From DATBLE01 sp963837265 (GTDB lineage: Bacteria; Actinomycetota; Thermoleophilia; Gaiellales; Gaiellaceae), in assembly GCA_963837265.1 (NCBI GenBank), contig CAWIMQ010000011.1, positions 1-64,000 on the forward strand: a stretch of 64,000 nucleotides of DNA, written 5' to 3'. Below are positions 35,860-43,860 of the stretch, in pieces. Position numbers and translations under genes: made by a program. The notes beneath the pieces were generated by a model that searched no databases, was not told where the DNA came from, and was given only the letters and a program-made list of their open reading frames with translations. Every line of letters starts with the position of its first letter. Position 1 is the stretch's first letter.

Positions 35860-36800
35860 CGGCGGTCCAGGCGACCGACTACCACACCGGCGGCGAGCCG
35901 TTCCGCATCGTCACCGGCGGGGTGCCGCCGCTCGAGGGCCGGACGATCCTCGACAAGCGCCGCTTCGCCGCGGCCGAGCTCGACCACGTGCGGCGCCTTC
36001 TCGTCTTCGAGCCGCGCGGCCACGCCGACATGTACGGCTGCTTCGTCACCGAGCCGGAGGACGAGGGCGCCGACCTCGGCGTCGTCTTCTTCCACAACGC
36101 CGGCTACTCGACCGCGTGCGGTCACGGCACGATCGCGCTCGTCACCTGGGCGATCGAGACCGGCCGGGTGGAGGGGCCCGAGGTCGTCGTCGACGTGCCC
36201 TCGGGGCGGCTGTCGACCGTGGCCCGGATGGAGGGAGGTCGCGTCGCCTCCGTGCGCTTCCGGAACGTGCCGGCGTTCGTCCACGCGCGGCGGCTCGAGG
36301 CCGCGGGCCGGAGGGTCGACGTCGCCTTCGGAGGCGCGTTCTACGCATCGGTGGCGGAGAGGGTCGAGCCCGGCGAGCTGCCGCGGCTGGTCGACCTCGG
36401 CCGCGCCGTCAAGGCCGGCGTCGAGGCTTCGCACACGATCGTCCATCCGCGCGAGCCGGAGCTCCGCGACGTCTACGGCGTGATCTTCTGGCAGGAGGAA
36501 GCCGGGTCGCCGCTGACCCAGCGGAACGTCACCGTCTTCGCCGACGGGGAGGTCGACCGCTCGCCGTGCGGGAGCGGCACGTCGGCCCGGCTCGCGCTTC
36601 TTCACGACGAGGGCCGGCTCGCGCTCGGCGAGCCGCTCCGCCACCTGAGCATCGTCGGCAGCGAGTTCGCCGGCCGGGTGGTGGAGGAGACGCCGGAAGG
36701 CGTGGTCACCGAGGTCGAGGGCACGGCCCACCTGACCGGCCGGCACGAATTCTTCCTCGACCCGGCCGACGAGCTCGGCGAGGGCTTTCTCCTCCGGTGA
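35856..36800 (+). CDS. Proline racemase family protein (hydroxyproline epimerase type)
   Basis: The protein has 314 residues from TTG 35856, which overlaps the previous stop (TTGA). The two catalytic regions are 'NAGYSTACGHGTIALV' (Cys about 83) and 'EVDRSPCGSGTSARLAL' (Cys about 234); both cysteines are present, as required for racemase/epimerase chemistry rather than dehydratase. 'TDYHTGGEPFRIV' at the N-terminus is also conserved. Substrate may be 4-hydroxyproline or proline. The next gene overlaps by GTGA. Confidence 0.87.
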   Translation: MTAVQATDYHTGGEPFRIVTGGVPPLEGRTILDKRRFAAAELDHVRRLLVFEPRGHADMYGCFVTEPEDEGADLGVVFFHNAGYSTACGHGTIALVTWAIETGRVEGPEVVVDVPSGRLSTVARMEGGRVASVRFRNVPAFVHARRLEAAGRRVDVAFGGAFYASVAERVEPGELPRLVDLGRAVKAGVEASHTIVHPREPELRDVYGVIFWQEEAGSPLTQRNVTVFADGEVDRSPCGSGTSARLALLHDEGRLALGEPLRHLSIVGSEFAGRVVEETPEGVVTEVEGTAHLTGRHEFFLDPADELGEGFLLR

Positions 36801-37585
36801 CGGAGATCGTCGAGACGCACGACCTCGAGCTCGTCCGCACGCTCTTCCGCGAGTACGCGGCCGGCCTCGGGTTCGACCTCTCCTTCCAGGGCTTCGAGCG
36901 CGAGCTTGCCGAGCTGCCCGGCGATTACGAGCGCCTGCTGGTCGCCCGCGTCGCCGGGGAGCCGGTGGGTTGCGTCGCGTTGCGGCCGCTCGGCGAGGGG
37001 GCGTGCGAGCTGAAGCGGCTCTACGTACGGCCGCCGGCGCGTGGCCACGGCGTCGGCCGGGCGCTCGCCGAGGCGGCGATCGCCGCGGCGCGCGGGCTCG
37101 GCTACGAGCGGATGCGGCTCGACACCGTCCCGTCGATGGCAGAGGCGATCGCCCTGTACGAGTCGCTCGGCTTCCGGGAAGTCGGGCCGTACCGGCTCAA
37201 CCCGGTCGCGGGCACGCGGTACCTGGAGCTGGCCCTCCGGCCGGGTGTCGACGCCGCTCGGCCCGGCCGAGCCGACCGGAAGGCCGGTAAGCTCGCCGGC
37301 GTGAGCGTCGACGAGATCGGAGACCTCCTCCACGAGGCGGCCGAGACGCACCACGTCGTGTACCGGATCGTGGACGGAGACGATCCCGACTGGGCGTCGT
37401 GGTACGCGGACTGGCTGCTGGGCCTCTCGGAGCTTCCGGAGCTGCTCGGCGCGAAGCCGGTGCGTAGCCACCTCGTCCACGCCCTCGTCCAGCTCGACCG
37501 CGACTACGTCGCAGAGAGCCCGGACGAGCGGTGGGAGGACTGGTACGCGGCGCGTCTGGCAGAGCGGCTCGGCACCGCGGCGTAG
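36797..37585 (+). CDS. GNAT acetyltransferase fused to a second small domain
   Basis: The frame encodes 262 residues. Residues 1-155 form a GNAT domain with acetyl-CoA motif 'LYVRPPARGHGVGRALAEAA' (about 75-94) and 'ALYESLGFREVGPY'. After a 15-residue Pro/Arg/Gly linker that looks like intergenic DNA, residues 169-262 ('VSVDEIGDLLHEAAETHHVV...') form a separate acidic domain of the kind found as a stand-alone protein of about 90 residues. An internal GTG (37301) has its own TAAGCT box 7 nt upstream, so the second part may also be made separately. Either a fusion or a lost stop codon. Confidence 0.75.
   Translation: MTEIVETHDLELVRTLFREYAAGLGFDLSFQGFERELAELPGDYERLLVARVAGEPVGCVALRPLGEGACELKRLYVRPPARGHGVGRALAEAAIAAARGLGYERMRLDTVPSMAEAIALYESLGFREVGPYRLNPVAGTRYLELALRPGVDAARPGRADRKAGKLAGVSVDEIGDLLHEAAETHHVVYRIVDGDDPDWASWYADWLLGLSELPELLGAKPVRSHLVHALVQLDRDYVAESPDERWEDWYAARLAERLGTAA
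37288..37293 (+). promoter_or_regulatory. Internal leaderless -10 box
   Basis: TAAGCT ends 7 nt before an in-frame GTG at 37301, inside the GNAT fusion frame. It suggests a separate message for the C-terminal domain. Confidence 0.4.
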
Positions 37586-37592
37586 ACGACCG

Positions 37593-38027
37593 TCACCTCG
37601 TGCCGGGGACGATCGCGAGCGGGCACGGCGAGTGGTGGGCGCACTGGCTGCTGACCGATCCGAGCAGCAGCCCCGTGAACCCGCCGAGCCCGCGGGAACC
37701 GACGACGAGCAGGTCCGCATCGCCCGCGGCCTCCAGGAGGGCGTCGATCGGCCGGGCGTTGACGACGCGCAGCTCGACCTCGATCCCGGTCTCCGGGGGA
37801 AGCGACGCGGCGACGGCGTCGGCGAGGAACCCCTCCGCCCTGCGCTGGAGCTCGTCCTCCTCGGCCGTGTAGTCCAGCTCCTCCACGGCGATCGGCACGA
37901 TCATCCAGGCGTAGATCACGCGGAGGACGGCGCTGCGGAGCCGCGCTTCCTCGATCGCCCACTCCAGGGCACGCTGCGAGTGCGCCGAGCCGTCGAAGCC
38001 GACGACGATCCGAGACGCGCCTGCCAT
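37593..38027 (-). CDS. Universal stress protein (UspA family)
   Basis: The protein has 144 residues. 'IVVGFDGSAHSQRALEWAIE' (7-26) and the ATP-binding signature 'GSRGLGGFTGLLLGSVSSQ' (about 110-128, G-2x-G-9x-G-S/T) define an ATP-binding Usp. Such proteins are induced by starvation or redox stress. It converges with the GNAT gene (7 nt apart) and is divergent from the P-type ATPase. Confidence 0.92.
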   Translation of the reverse strand: MAGASRIVVGFDGSAHSQRALEWAIEEARLRSAVLRVIYAWMIVPIAVEELDYTAEEDELQRRAEGFLADAVAASLPPETGIEVELRVVNARPIDALLEAAGDADLLVVGSRGLGGFTGLLLGSVSSQCAHHSPCPLAIVPGTR

Positions 38028-38135
38028 CGTCCGAGAGTCTCGCCGAGGGCTCGGCCATGGTCATCGGAGTCCCCGCTGAGGCCCAGTTCGGCGAAGTACC
38101 GATGTCTGGACGTCTACGTCGGGCAACCTTTACGG

Positions 38136-40478
38136 ATGGGTCTCGTCGACGTCGAGCCGCGCACGGGTGGCGCCGGCCTGGCCGAGAGCGAAGCGGCCCG
38201 GCGGCTCGCGGCCCGGCCGCCGGAGCGACAGCGGTCGAGCCGCTCCTACGCGAGCATCGTCCGGGCCAACGTCTTCACCTTCTTCAACCTGATCCTCGCC
38301 GTCGCCGGCACGGCGACGCTCGTTTTCGGGCAGTGGCAGGACGCGCTCTTCCTCGGCGTCCTGGTCGGCAACGCGGGGATCGGGATCGTGCAGGAGGTGC
38401 GGGCAAAACACGCGCTCGACCGGCTGTCCGCGCTGGTTGCCGCGACGGCGAACGTCGTCCGCGACGGGACGGCGCGCAGGATCGCCGTCGGCGAGGTCGT
38501 CGTCGGCGACCTCGTCCGCTTGCAGCCCGGCGACCAGGTGGTCGCGGACGGGGACCTCGAGACGGCGGTGGCGCTCCGGCTGGATGAGTCGATCCTGACC
38601 GGCGAGTCGCGCCCCGTGGACCGAGCCGCCGGTTCGCAGGTGCGCTCCGGCTCGTTCGTCGTCGAGGGCGAGGGCGCGTTCACGGTCACGGCGGTCGGCT
38701 CGGACAGCTACGCGGCGAAGATCACGGGCGAGGCGAGGACGTTCCGCCATCCCCGCTCGCCGCTCGAGCGCGCGCTGAACCGGCTCCTGTTCGCGCTCGT
38801 CGCGGTGATGCTCCCGCTGGGGACGGTGCTCGGGTACGCGCTGTGGGAGCGGCAGGCGCCCCTCCACACGGCGGTCCCGACCGCGGTCGCCGCCGTCGTC
38901 ACGCTCGTCCCGGAGGGGCTGGTCCTGCTCGCGAGCCTGACGTTCGCGGTCGCGGCGGTGCGAATGGCCCGCCGCGGCGCGCTCGCCCAGCAGCTGAACG
39001 CGATCGAGTCGCTCGCGTCCGTCGACCTGCTGTGCCTCGACAAGACCGGGACGCTGACGGAGGGGTCACTGCGTGTGGTCGACCTCGTCGGCCCCCGGGA
39101 GCTGTCGGCGCAGCTCGGCACGTATGCAGCTTCCGCAAGCGTCCGGAACGCGACGCTCGAGGCGATCGCGGAGGCCTTCCCCGCGCGGGCGGAGCCGGTC
39201 GAGGAACAGATTCCCTTCTCGTCGCGGCAGAGGTTCTCGGCCCAGCGGATCGGCGGGGTCGTCTACGTCCTCGGAGCGCCGGAGCGGTTCGGCCTGGGCG
39301 AGCTCGGAGCGGACGTCGACCGCGCAGCGGGCGAGGGGCGGCGCGTGCTGGCCTTCGGCACGGCAGCCCGGCTGGACGAGGAACGTCCGCCCGCCCGCGG
39401 GCTCGTCGTGCTCTCCGAGCAGCTCCGCCCGGAGGCGCGCGAGACGGTCGAGTGGTTCACCCGCCAGGGCGTCGAGCTGAAGGTGATCTCGGGCGACCGC
39501 CCGGAGACGGTGGCCTCGATCGCCGCGGACGTGGGCATCGCCGGTGACGCGGTCGACGGCTCGAGCCTCCCCGAGGATCCGGGAGAGCTGCGCCGGCTCG
39601 TCCTCGACCATGCGGTGATCGGGCGGATCTCCCCCGAGGGAAAGCGGCGGGTGGTCGAGGTGCTGCGGGACGGCGGCCGCTACGTCGCGATGGTCGGCGA
39701 CGGCGTCAACGACGTCCCGGCGCTGAAGGCCTCACGGCTCGCGATCGCCCAGGGAAGCGGAACCCAGATGGCGCGGAGCGTGGCCGACATCGTGCTCGTC
39801 GACGGCAGGTTCGAGGCGGTGCCCGCGATGGTCGAGGAGGGCCGCAAGATCCTGCGCAACGTCCAGCGGGTCGCCAAGCTCTTCGTCACCAAGTCGGCCT
39901 TCGCGTCGTTTCTCGTCCTCTCGATCGGGCTGACGCCGACGGCGTATCCGCTTCTCCCGCGCCAGCTGACGCTCGCGGCGTCGCTCACGATCGGGATTCC
40001 CGGCTTCTTTCTCGCGCTGGCGCCGAGCTCCGGCCGCTGGAGCTCTCGCGGCTTCCTGCGCGAGCTCGCCGGGTTCGCGGTCCCGGCGGGCACCGCGGCC
40101 GGGCTCGGCGTGCTCTCGAGCTACCTGTTCGCGCTCAACGTCCTCGACGCGAGGGTCGTCTCCGCCCGGACGGTGGCGACGACGGTGCTCGTCGTCGTCG
40201 GCCTGTACCTGATCGTCGTGCTGGAGACCGAGGGGCGTCGCCGGACCGCCGCCGTCCTCGCGCTCTGCTCGGCGCTCGCCGCCTGCTACGCCCTCGTGCT
40301 GGCGGTGCCCTTCGCGCGGCGGTTCTACGAGCTGGCGCTGCCGTCGGCGGCGCTGATCGCCACCGTCGTCGTCGGCGCAGGAGTCGCGATCGGCGGCCTC
40401 GCGCTGGTCGATCAGAGGTTCGTCCCGTCCCCTCTCCGCCGGAGGCTGTACGGTGCGGACGGCGGCGGCGAGCTCTAG
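38136..40478 (+). CDS. Cation-transporting P-type ATPase (CtpE-like)
   Basis: The protein has 780 residues. Motifs: 'TGES' (155-158) in the actuator domain, 'VTLVPEGLVLL' (255-265) in helix M4, phosphorylated Asp302 in 'DKTGTLTEG', and the hinge 'MVGDGVNDVPALKASR'. Eight to ten membrane helices are predicted and there is no N-terminal heavy-metal domain. The 'SIVRANVFTFFN' start and PEGL motif resemble mycobacterial CtpE, a calcium transporter, so Ca2+ is the favoured substrate. ATG 38136 is chosen as the start of homology; no clear ribosome site. Confidence 0.88.
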   Translation: MGLVDVEPRTGGAGLAESEAARRLAARPPERQRSSRSYASIVRANVFTFFNLILAVAGTATLVFGQWQDALFLGVLVGNAGIGIVQEVRAKHALDRLSALVAATANVVRDGTARRIAVGEVVVGDLVRLQPGDQVVADGDLETAVALRLDESILTGESRPVDRAAGSQVRSGSFVVEGEGAFTVTAVGSDSYAAKITGEARTFRHPRSPLERALNRLLFALVAVMLPLGTVLGYALWERQAPLHTAVPTAVAAVVTLVPEGLVLLASLTFAVAAVRMARRGALAQQLNAIESLASVDLLCLDKTGTLTEGSLRVVDLVGPRELSAQLGTYAASASVRNATLEAIAEAFPARAEPVEEQIPFSSRQRFSAQRIGGVVYVLGAPERFGLGELGADVDRAAGEGRRVLAFGTAARLDEERPPARGLVVLSEQLRPEARETVEWFTRQGVELKVISGDRPETVASIAADVGIAGDAVDGSSLPEDPGELRRLVLDHAVIGRISPEGKRRVVEVLRDGGRYVAMVGDGVNDVPALKASRLAIAQGSGTQMARSVADIVLVDGRFEAVPAMVEEGRKILRNVQRVAKLFVTKSAFASFLVLSIGLTPTAYPLLPRQLTLAASLTIGIPGFFLALAPSSGRWSSRGFLRELAGFAVPAGTAAGLGVLSSYLFALNVLDARVVSARTVATTVLVVVGLYLIVVLETEGRRRTAAVLALCSALAACYALVLAVPFARRFYELALPSAALIATVVVGAGVAIGGLALVDQRFVPSPLRRRLYGADGGGEL

Positions 40479-40593
40479 CCGAGCGCCGCGACGACGCCGG
40501 TCTCCACGAGTGCCCGCAGCGCGAGCATGACCGGAGCCGACGGCGTCGGCCCCGGCGTCTCGCGGGTCCCTGCTCCCCTCGCAGGTCGGCGCC

Positions 40594-40977
40594 TCAGGCC
40601 GGCTCGGGGCCTTCCCGGTTGACCACCAGAGGCCCCTCTCCGACGAAGGCGATGACCAGCTCCTGCGGCTCGTCCAGCGGGTTCACGTCGCGGTGGACGA
40701 GGCCGGCCGGGATGTGGAAGAAGCCGCCCTCCTCGACGTCGGTGTGCTGCCGGCCGCCGGGGCCGTACTCGAAGTGGACACGTCCCCGAACCACGTGGCC
40801 GTGCACCTCGCGGTCGCCGTGGTCGTGCCACCCGGAGACGACTCGTGCCTCGGCGGACGCGCGCACGAGCATCGCGCGGGCGCTGGAGAACGCCACCTCG
40901 CGTGTGAGCCCCGGCGTGGGATCGCCGGCCTTCAAACCGTCGGGCGCGACGGTGGAGATGCGGTCGTCTGGGGCCAT
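40594..40977 (-). CDS. Single-domain cupin protein
   Basis: The protein has 127 residues. Cupin motif 1 is 'SGWHDHGDREVHGHVVRGRV' (about 48-67) and motif 2 'GGFFHIPAGLVHRDVNP' (about 85-101), giving a full 3-His/Glu-like metal site. The N-terminus 'DDRISTVAPDGLKAGD' looks like the true beginning. Cupins of this size are often dioxygenases, isomerases or sugar-binding regulators; none can be chosen here. A gap of about 115 bp to the P-type ATPase holds no supported gene. Confidence 0.78.
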   Translation of the reverse strand: MAPDDRISTVAPDGLKAGDPTPGLTREVAFSSARAMLVRASAEARVVSGWHDHGDREVHGHVVRGRVHFEYGPGGRQHTDVEEGGFFHIPAGLVHRDVNPLDEPQELVIAFVGEGPLVVNREGPEPA

Positions 40978-41031
40978 CCCGCCACGCGGCTTGTGCTCGG
41001 AAGCGCTCCGTCCCAAACCTTCCCGGTTCCG

Positions 41032-41059
41032 GAGGCGCGGTCGCCGCGACCGGAGCCTC
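41032..41059 (-). terminator. Terminator-like hairpin after the M23-type gene
   Basis: Nested stems GAGGC/GCCTC and CGGTCGC/GCGACCG (41032-41059) overlap the stop codon of the minus-strand gene ending at 41058. No T-tract. Confidence 0.5.
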
Positions 41060-42101
41060 ATACCGCCTGGCCGTTGCGGATGATGAAGACCTGCCGGGCC
41101 GAGCTCGTGTTGCCCCGGATGTCGGCCGCGGTCACGACCAGCTCGTAGATCCCGTTCGCGATCCTGGAAGTGTCGAGTGGGGCCCGGCCGAGCTTGTAGA
41201 GGTAGACGCCGGGCTGCCTCCAGGCACGCTGGCCGTCGAAGGTGGCCATGTTCTGGCGCGTTCCCCGGGCGTAGAGCGTCCAGAACGCGTCCCTCGGGAG
41301 CCTTGTGCGTACGTCGAATGCCGTCTGCTCGGGGACCACGATCTTGCCGTTGACGGCGCTCTCGATCCGCCACGTGAGGAGAGCGGGAGCGACAGGCAGG
41401 TTGCTCCAGGTGCCGGGGGCGGGGACGGCAGGCACGTCGAACGCCTGTGCGATCGGAACGATCCGCCCCTGCACGCACTCGGGTAGGAGCTCGGGGCCGG
41501 TGTCGGACCTGCGGAAGGAGATCGACGTGACGACGGGAGTCGTCCTGTCCTGGTAGCCGGTCAGGTGCCCGCGGCCGAGCGGGTTGACGGGGCGTCCGTG
41601 GTCGAGCTCGGTGAAGTGCACGTGCTTGTAGCCCTTCATCACGTGACCGAGCACCGTCCGGTAGGCGGTGACGAGCTGGCCGGGCCTGATCGCCGGGACG
41701 ATGTGCCAGTACTCGGCGGCGAAACCGCCGCCCGAGTCGACCGCGACCGTGCGGCTGTTGTGGAACGAGGCGATGCCCGAGCGGACCGGGTACACGGGCG
41801 TGCCGTCGGGAACCGCGATGTCGACGCCGAAGTGGAGCTGGAAGATGCCGCCGCTCGACATCAGGCCGCGGAGCGTGGGCGGGCCGTCGAAGGTCGTGCG
41901 GGGATCGCCGAAGTCGCCGCGAACCGGGTGAGGCCGGTCGAACGGCTTGACTGGCCAGTCGTACCCGCCGGCGACCGCAGCGACGCCGGACACGGGGGTG
42001 AGGGCGAAGAGGACGAGCGCCGCCGGAGCGAGGGCGGGCAGAGCGAGCAGGGCGCGGCGGAGGCCGCCGCTATGGCTGCTATGTGAGCTGAGCTTGAACA
42101 T
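41058..42101 (-). CDS. Secreted M23-fold (LytM-like) protein
   Basis: The protein has 347 residues from ATG 42101. A signal sequence or anchor (about 15-42) is followed by a peptidase M23 core with ligands His90 and Asp94 ('LHFGVDIAVPDGTPVY') and the His160-x-His162 pair ('KHVHFTEL'), so the zinc site looks intact. A beta-rich C-terminal domain (about 190-347) resembles an Ig-like wall-binding module. Likely a secreted murein endopeptidase or related wall protein. Divergent from the SARP-SIR2 gene. Confidence 0.83.
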   Translation of the reverse strand: MFKLSSHSSHSGGLRRALLALPALAPAALVLFALTPVSGVAAVAGGYDWPVKPFDRPHPVRGDFGDPRTTFDGPPTLRGLMSSGGIFQLHFGVDIAVPDGTPVYPVRSGIASFHNSRTVAVDSGGGFAAEYWHIVPAIRPGQLVTAYRTVLGHVMKGYKHVHFTELDHGRPVNPLGRGHLTGYQDRTTPVVTSISFRRSDTGPELLPECVQGRIVPIAQAFDVPAVPAPGTWSNLPVAPALLTWRIESAVNGKIVVPEQTAFDVRTRLPRDAFWTLYARGTRQNMATFDGQRAWRQPGVYLYKLGRAPLDTSRIANGIYELVVTAADIRGNTSSARQVFIIRNGQAV

Positions 42102-42204
42102 GACCCCACGGTCGTGCGGGGTCCAAAGCGCGCGCTCACGGTGCTCCAACGCCGGGCTAATTTCGTCTGGTCAGCGCACGTAACGGGTGCTACGAGCTGG
42201 GTGC

Positions 42205-43860
42205 ATGCTCGAGTTCCGGATCCTTGGGCCGCTCGAGGTCCTGCGCGACCGCGAGCCGGTCGCCCTGGGCGGCCAGAAGCAGCGCGCGCTCCTCGGGGCC
42301 CTGGTCGTCCACGCCGGCGAGGTGGTCTCGACCGATCGCCTGCTCGACGAGCTCTGGGGCGAGCACCCGCCGAGGACCGCGACGACGTCGCTCCAGAACA
42401 TGGTCTCCCAGCTGCGCAAGCTGCTGGGCGCGGACGTGCTCCTCACCCGCCCGCCCGGCTACGTGCTCCAGGCCGGGCGCGACCAGGTCGATGCGACGCG
42501 CTTCGAGGGGCTCGTCGCCGGCGCGCGGGGCGCACCGCCGGCGGACCGGTCGAGGCTGCTTCGCGAGGCGCTCGCGCTCTGGCGCGGGCCGCCGCTCGCC
42601 GACCTCGAGTTCGAGCGCTTCGCCGAGGGCGAGTCGCGCCGGCTCGAGGAGCTGCGGCTTGACGCTCTGGAGGAGCGGATCGACGCCGACCTCGAGCTCG
42701 GCCTCGGCAGCGAGCTCGTCCCCGAGCTCGAGCCGCTCGTCGAGCGGCACGGCCTGCGGGAGCGCCCGCGCCGCCAGCTGATGCTGGCGCTGTACCGGTC
42801 GGGCCGCCAGGCCGAGGCCCTGCAGGTCTACCACGACGCTCGCCGGGTTCTCGCCGACGAGCTCGGGCTCGACCCGAGCCCCGCGCTCAGACAGCTGTAC
42901 GCGTCCATCCTCCGGCAGGAGCAGGTGCTGGAGAAGGCACAGCCGGTAGCGGAGCCGGAGGATCACTACGGCGACGTGCTCGAGGCGCTCCTCTCCGGCC
43001 GGCTGGTCCTCGTGCTGGGAGGGGGTGTCAACGCCGACCCGCAGGGCGGCGGCGGCCTGCCCGCGTACGCAGAGGTCGCGGCCGTGCTCGCCGAGTCCTT
43101 CGGCTGCCCGCCCGAGCACGAGCGCGACCTCGCGCGCGTCTCCCAGTACGTCTCCCTGATGAAGGGGGTCGGCCCCCTCTACGACGAGCTCCACGGGCTC
43201 TTCGCCCGCGAGTACGCCCCGGCGGGCGTGCACCGGGTGCTGGCCGAGGTGACCGGACTGCTCCGGGAGCGCGGCGCGCCCGGTCAGCTGATCGTCACCG
43301 CGAACTTCGATCAGGCGCTCGAGCGCGCGCTCAGCGAGGCCGGAGAGGAGTTCGACGTCGTCTCCTACATCGCTCTCGGGCGACATCGCGGGAAGTTCCT
43401 GCATGTATCGGCGGAGGGCGTGGTCAACGTGGTCGAGGTGCCGAACACGTACGCGGACCTGGCGCCGGAGCAGCGGACGGTGATCCTCAAGATCCACGGC
43501 GGCGTCGACCCGCGGCCCGGGCGGGAGTGGGACAGCTTCGTCGTCAGCGAGGACGACTACATCGACTACCTCGCCCAGTCCGATCTGGCCGGCGTCGTCC
43601 CGGTCGGCCTGGCTGCCCGACTGCGCCGGAGCCACTTCCTCTTCCTCGGCTACCCGCTGCGCGAGTGGTACGTCCGGGTGTTCCTTCACCGCCTGTGGGG
43701 GCGCGAGAGTCCGGCCTACCGCTCCTGGGCGGCCGAGCCGAGCCTCGACCCGCTCGAGCTCGAGTCATGGCGTCGCCTCGGCATCGACGTGTTCGAGGTC
43801 GCGGTCGAGGAGTACGTCGCCGAGCTCCGGCGGAGGGTCGCCGTGGAGGTGCCGGCATGA
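42205..43860 (+). CDS. SARP-type regulator fused to a SIR2-like NADase domain
   Basis: The protein has 551 residues. Residues 1-90 are an OmpR/SARP winged helix ('VSTDRLLDELWGEHPPRTAT' at 41-60). Residues about 95-240 are a bacterial transcriptional activation (BTAD) domain. From about 255 a SIR2-like domain follows: 'LVLVLGGGVNADPQG' (267-281), 'LIVTANFDQALERAL' (362-376), catalytic His431 in 'ILKIHGGVD', 'VVSEDDYIDYL' (447-457) and 'FLFLGYPLREWYVRV' (478-492). All residues expected for NAD hydrolysis are present. The gene overlaps the STAND gene (ATGA). A TAATTT box at 42158-42163 may be its -10. NADase activity is inferred. Confidence 0.88.
   Translation: MLEFRILGPLEVLRDREPVALGGQKQRALLGALVVHAGEVVSTDRLLDELWGEHPPRTATTSLQNMVSQLRKLLGADVLLTRPPGYVLQAGRDQVDATRFEGLVAGARGAPPADRSRLLREALALWRGPPLADLEFERFAEGESRRLEELRLDALEERIDADLELGLGSELVPELEPLVERHGLRERPRRQLMLALYRSGRQAEALQVYHDARRVLADELGLDPSPALRQLYASILRQEQVLEKAQPVAEPEDHYGDVLEALLSGRLVLVLGGGVNADPQGGGGLPAYAEVAAVLAESFGCPPEHERDLARVSQYVSLMKGVGPLYDELHGLFAREYAPAGVHRVLAEVTGLLRERGAPGQLIVTANFDQALERALSEAGEEFDVVSYIALGRHRGKFLHVSAEGVVNVVEVPNTYADLAPEQRTVILKIHGGVDPRPGREWDSFVVSEDDYIDYLAQSDLAGVVPVGLAARLRRSHFLFLGYPLREWYVRVFLHRLWGRESPAYRSWAAEPSLDPLELESWRRLGIDVFEVAVEEYVAELRRRVAVEVPA

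Noticed and set aside
40475..40528. Short minus-strand frame 'MLALRALVETGVVAALG' reminiscent of the N-terminus of DUF2568 membrane proteins
   Set aside because: Only 17 codons, overlapping the P-type ATPase stop. It may be a gene remnant but the similarity is too short to support a feature.
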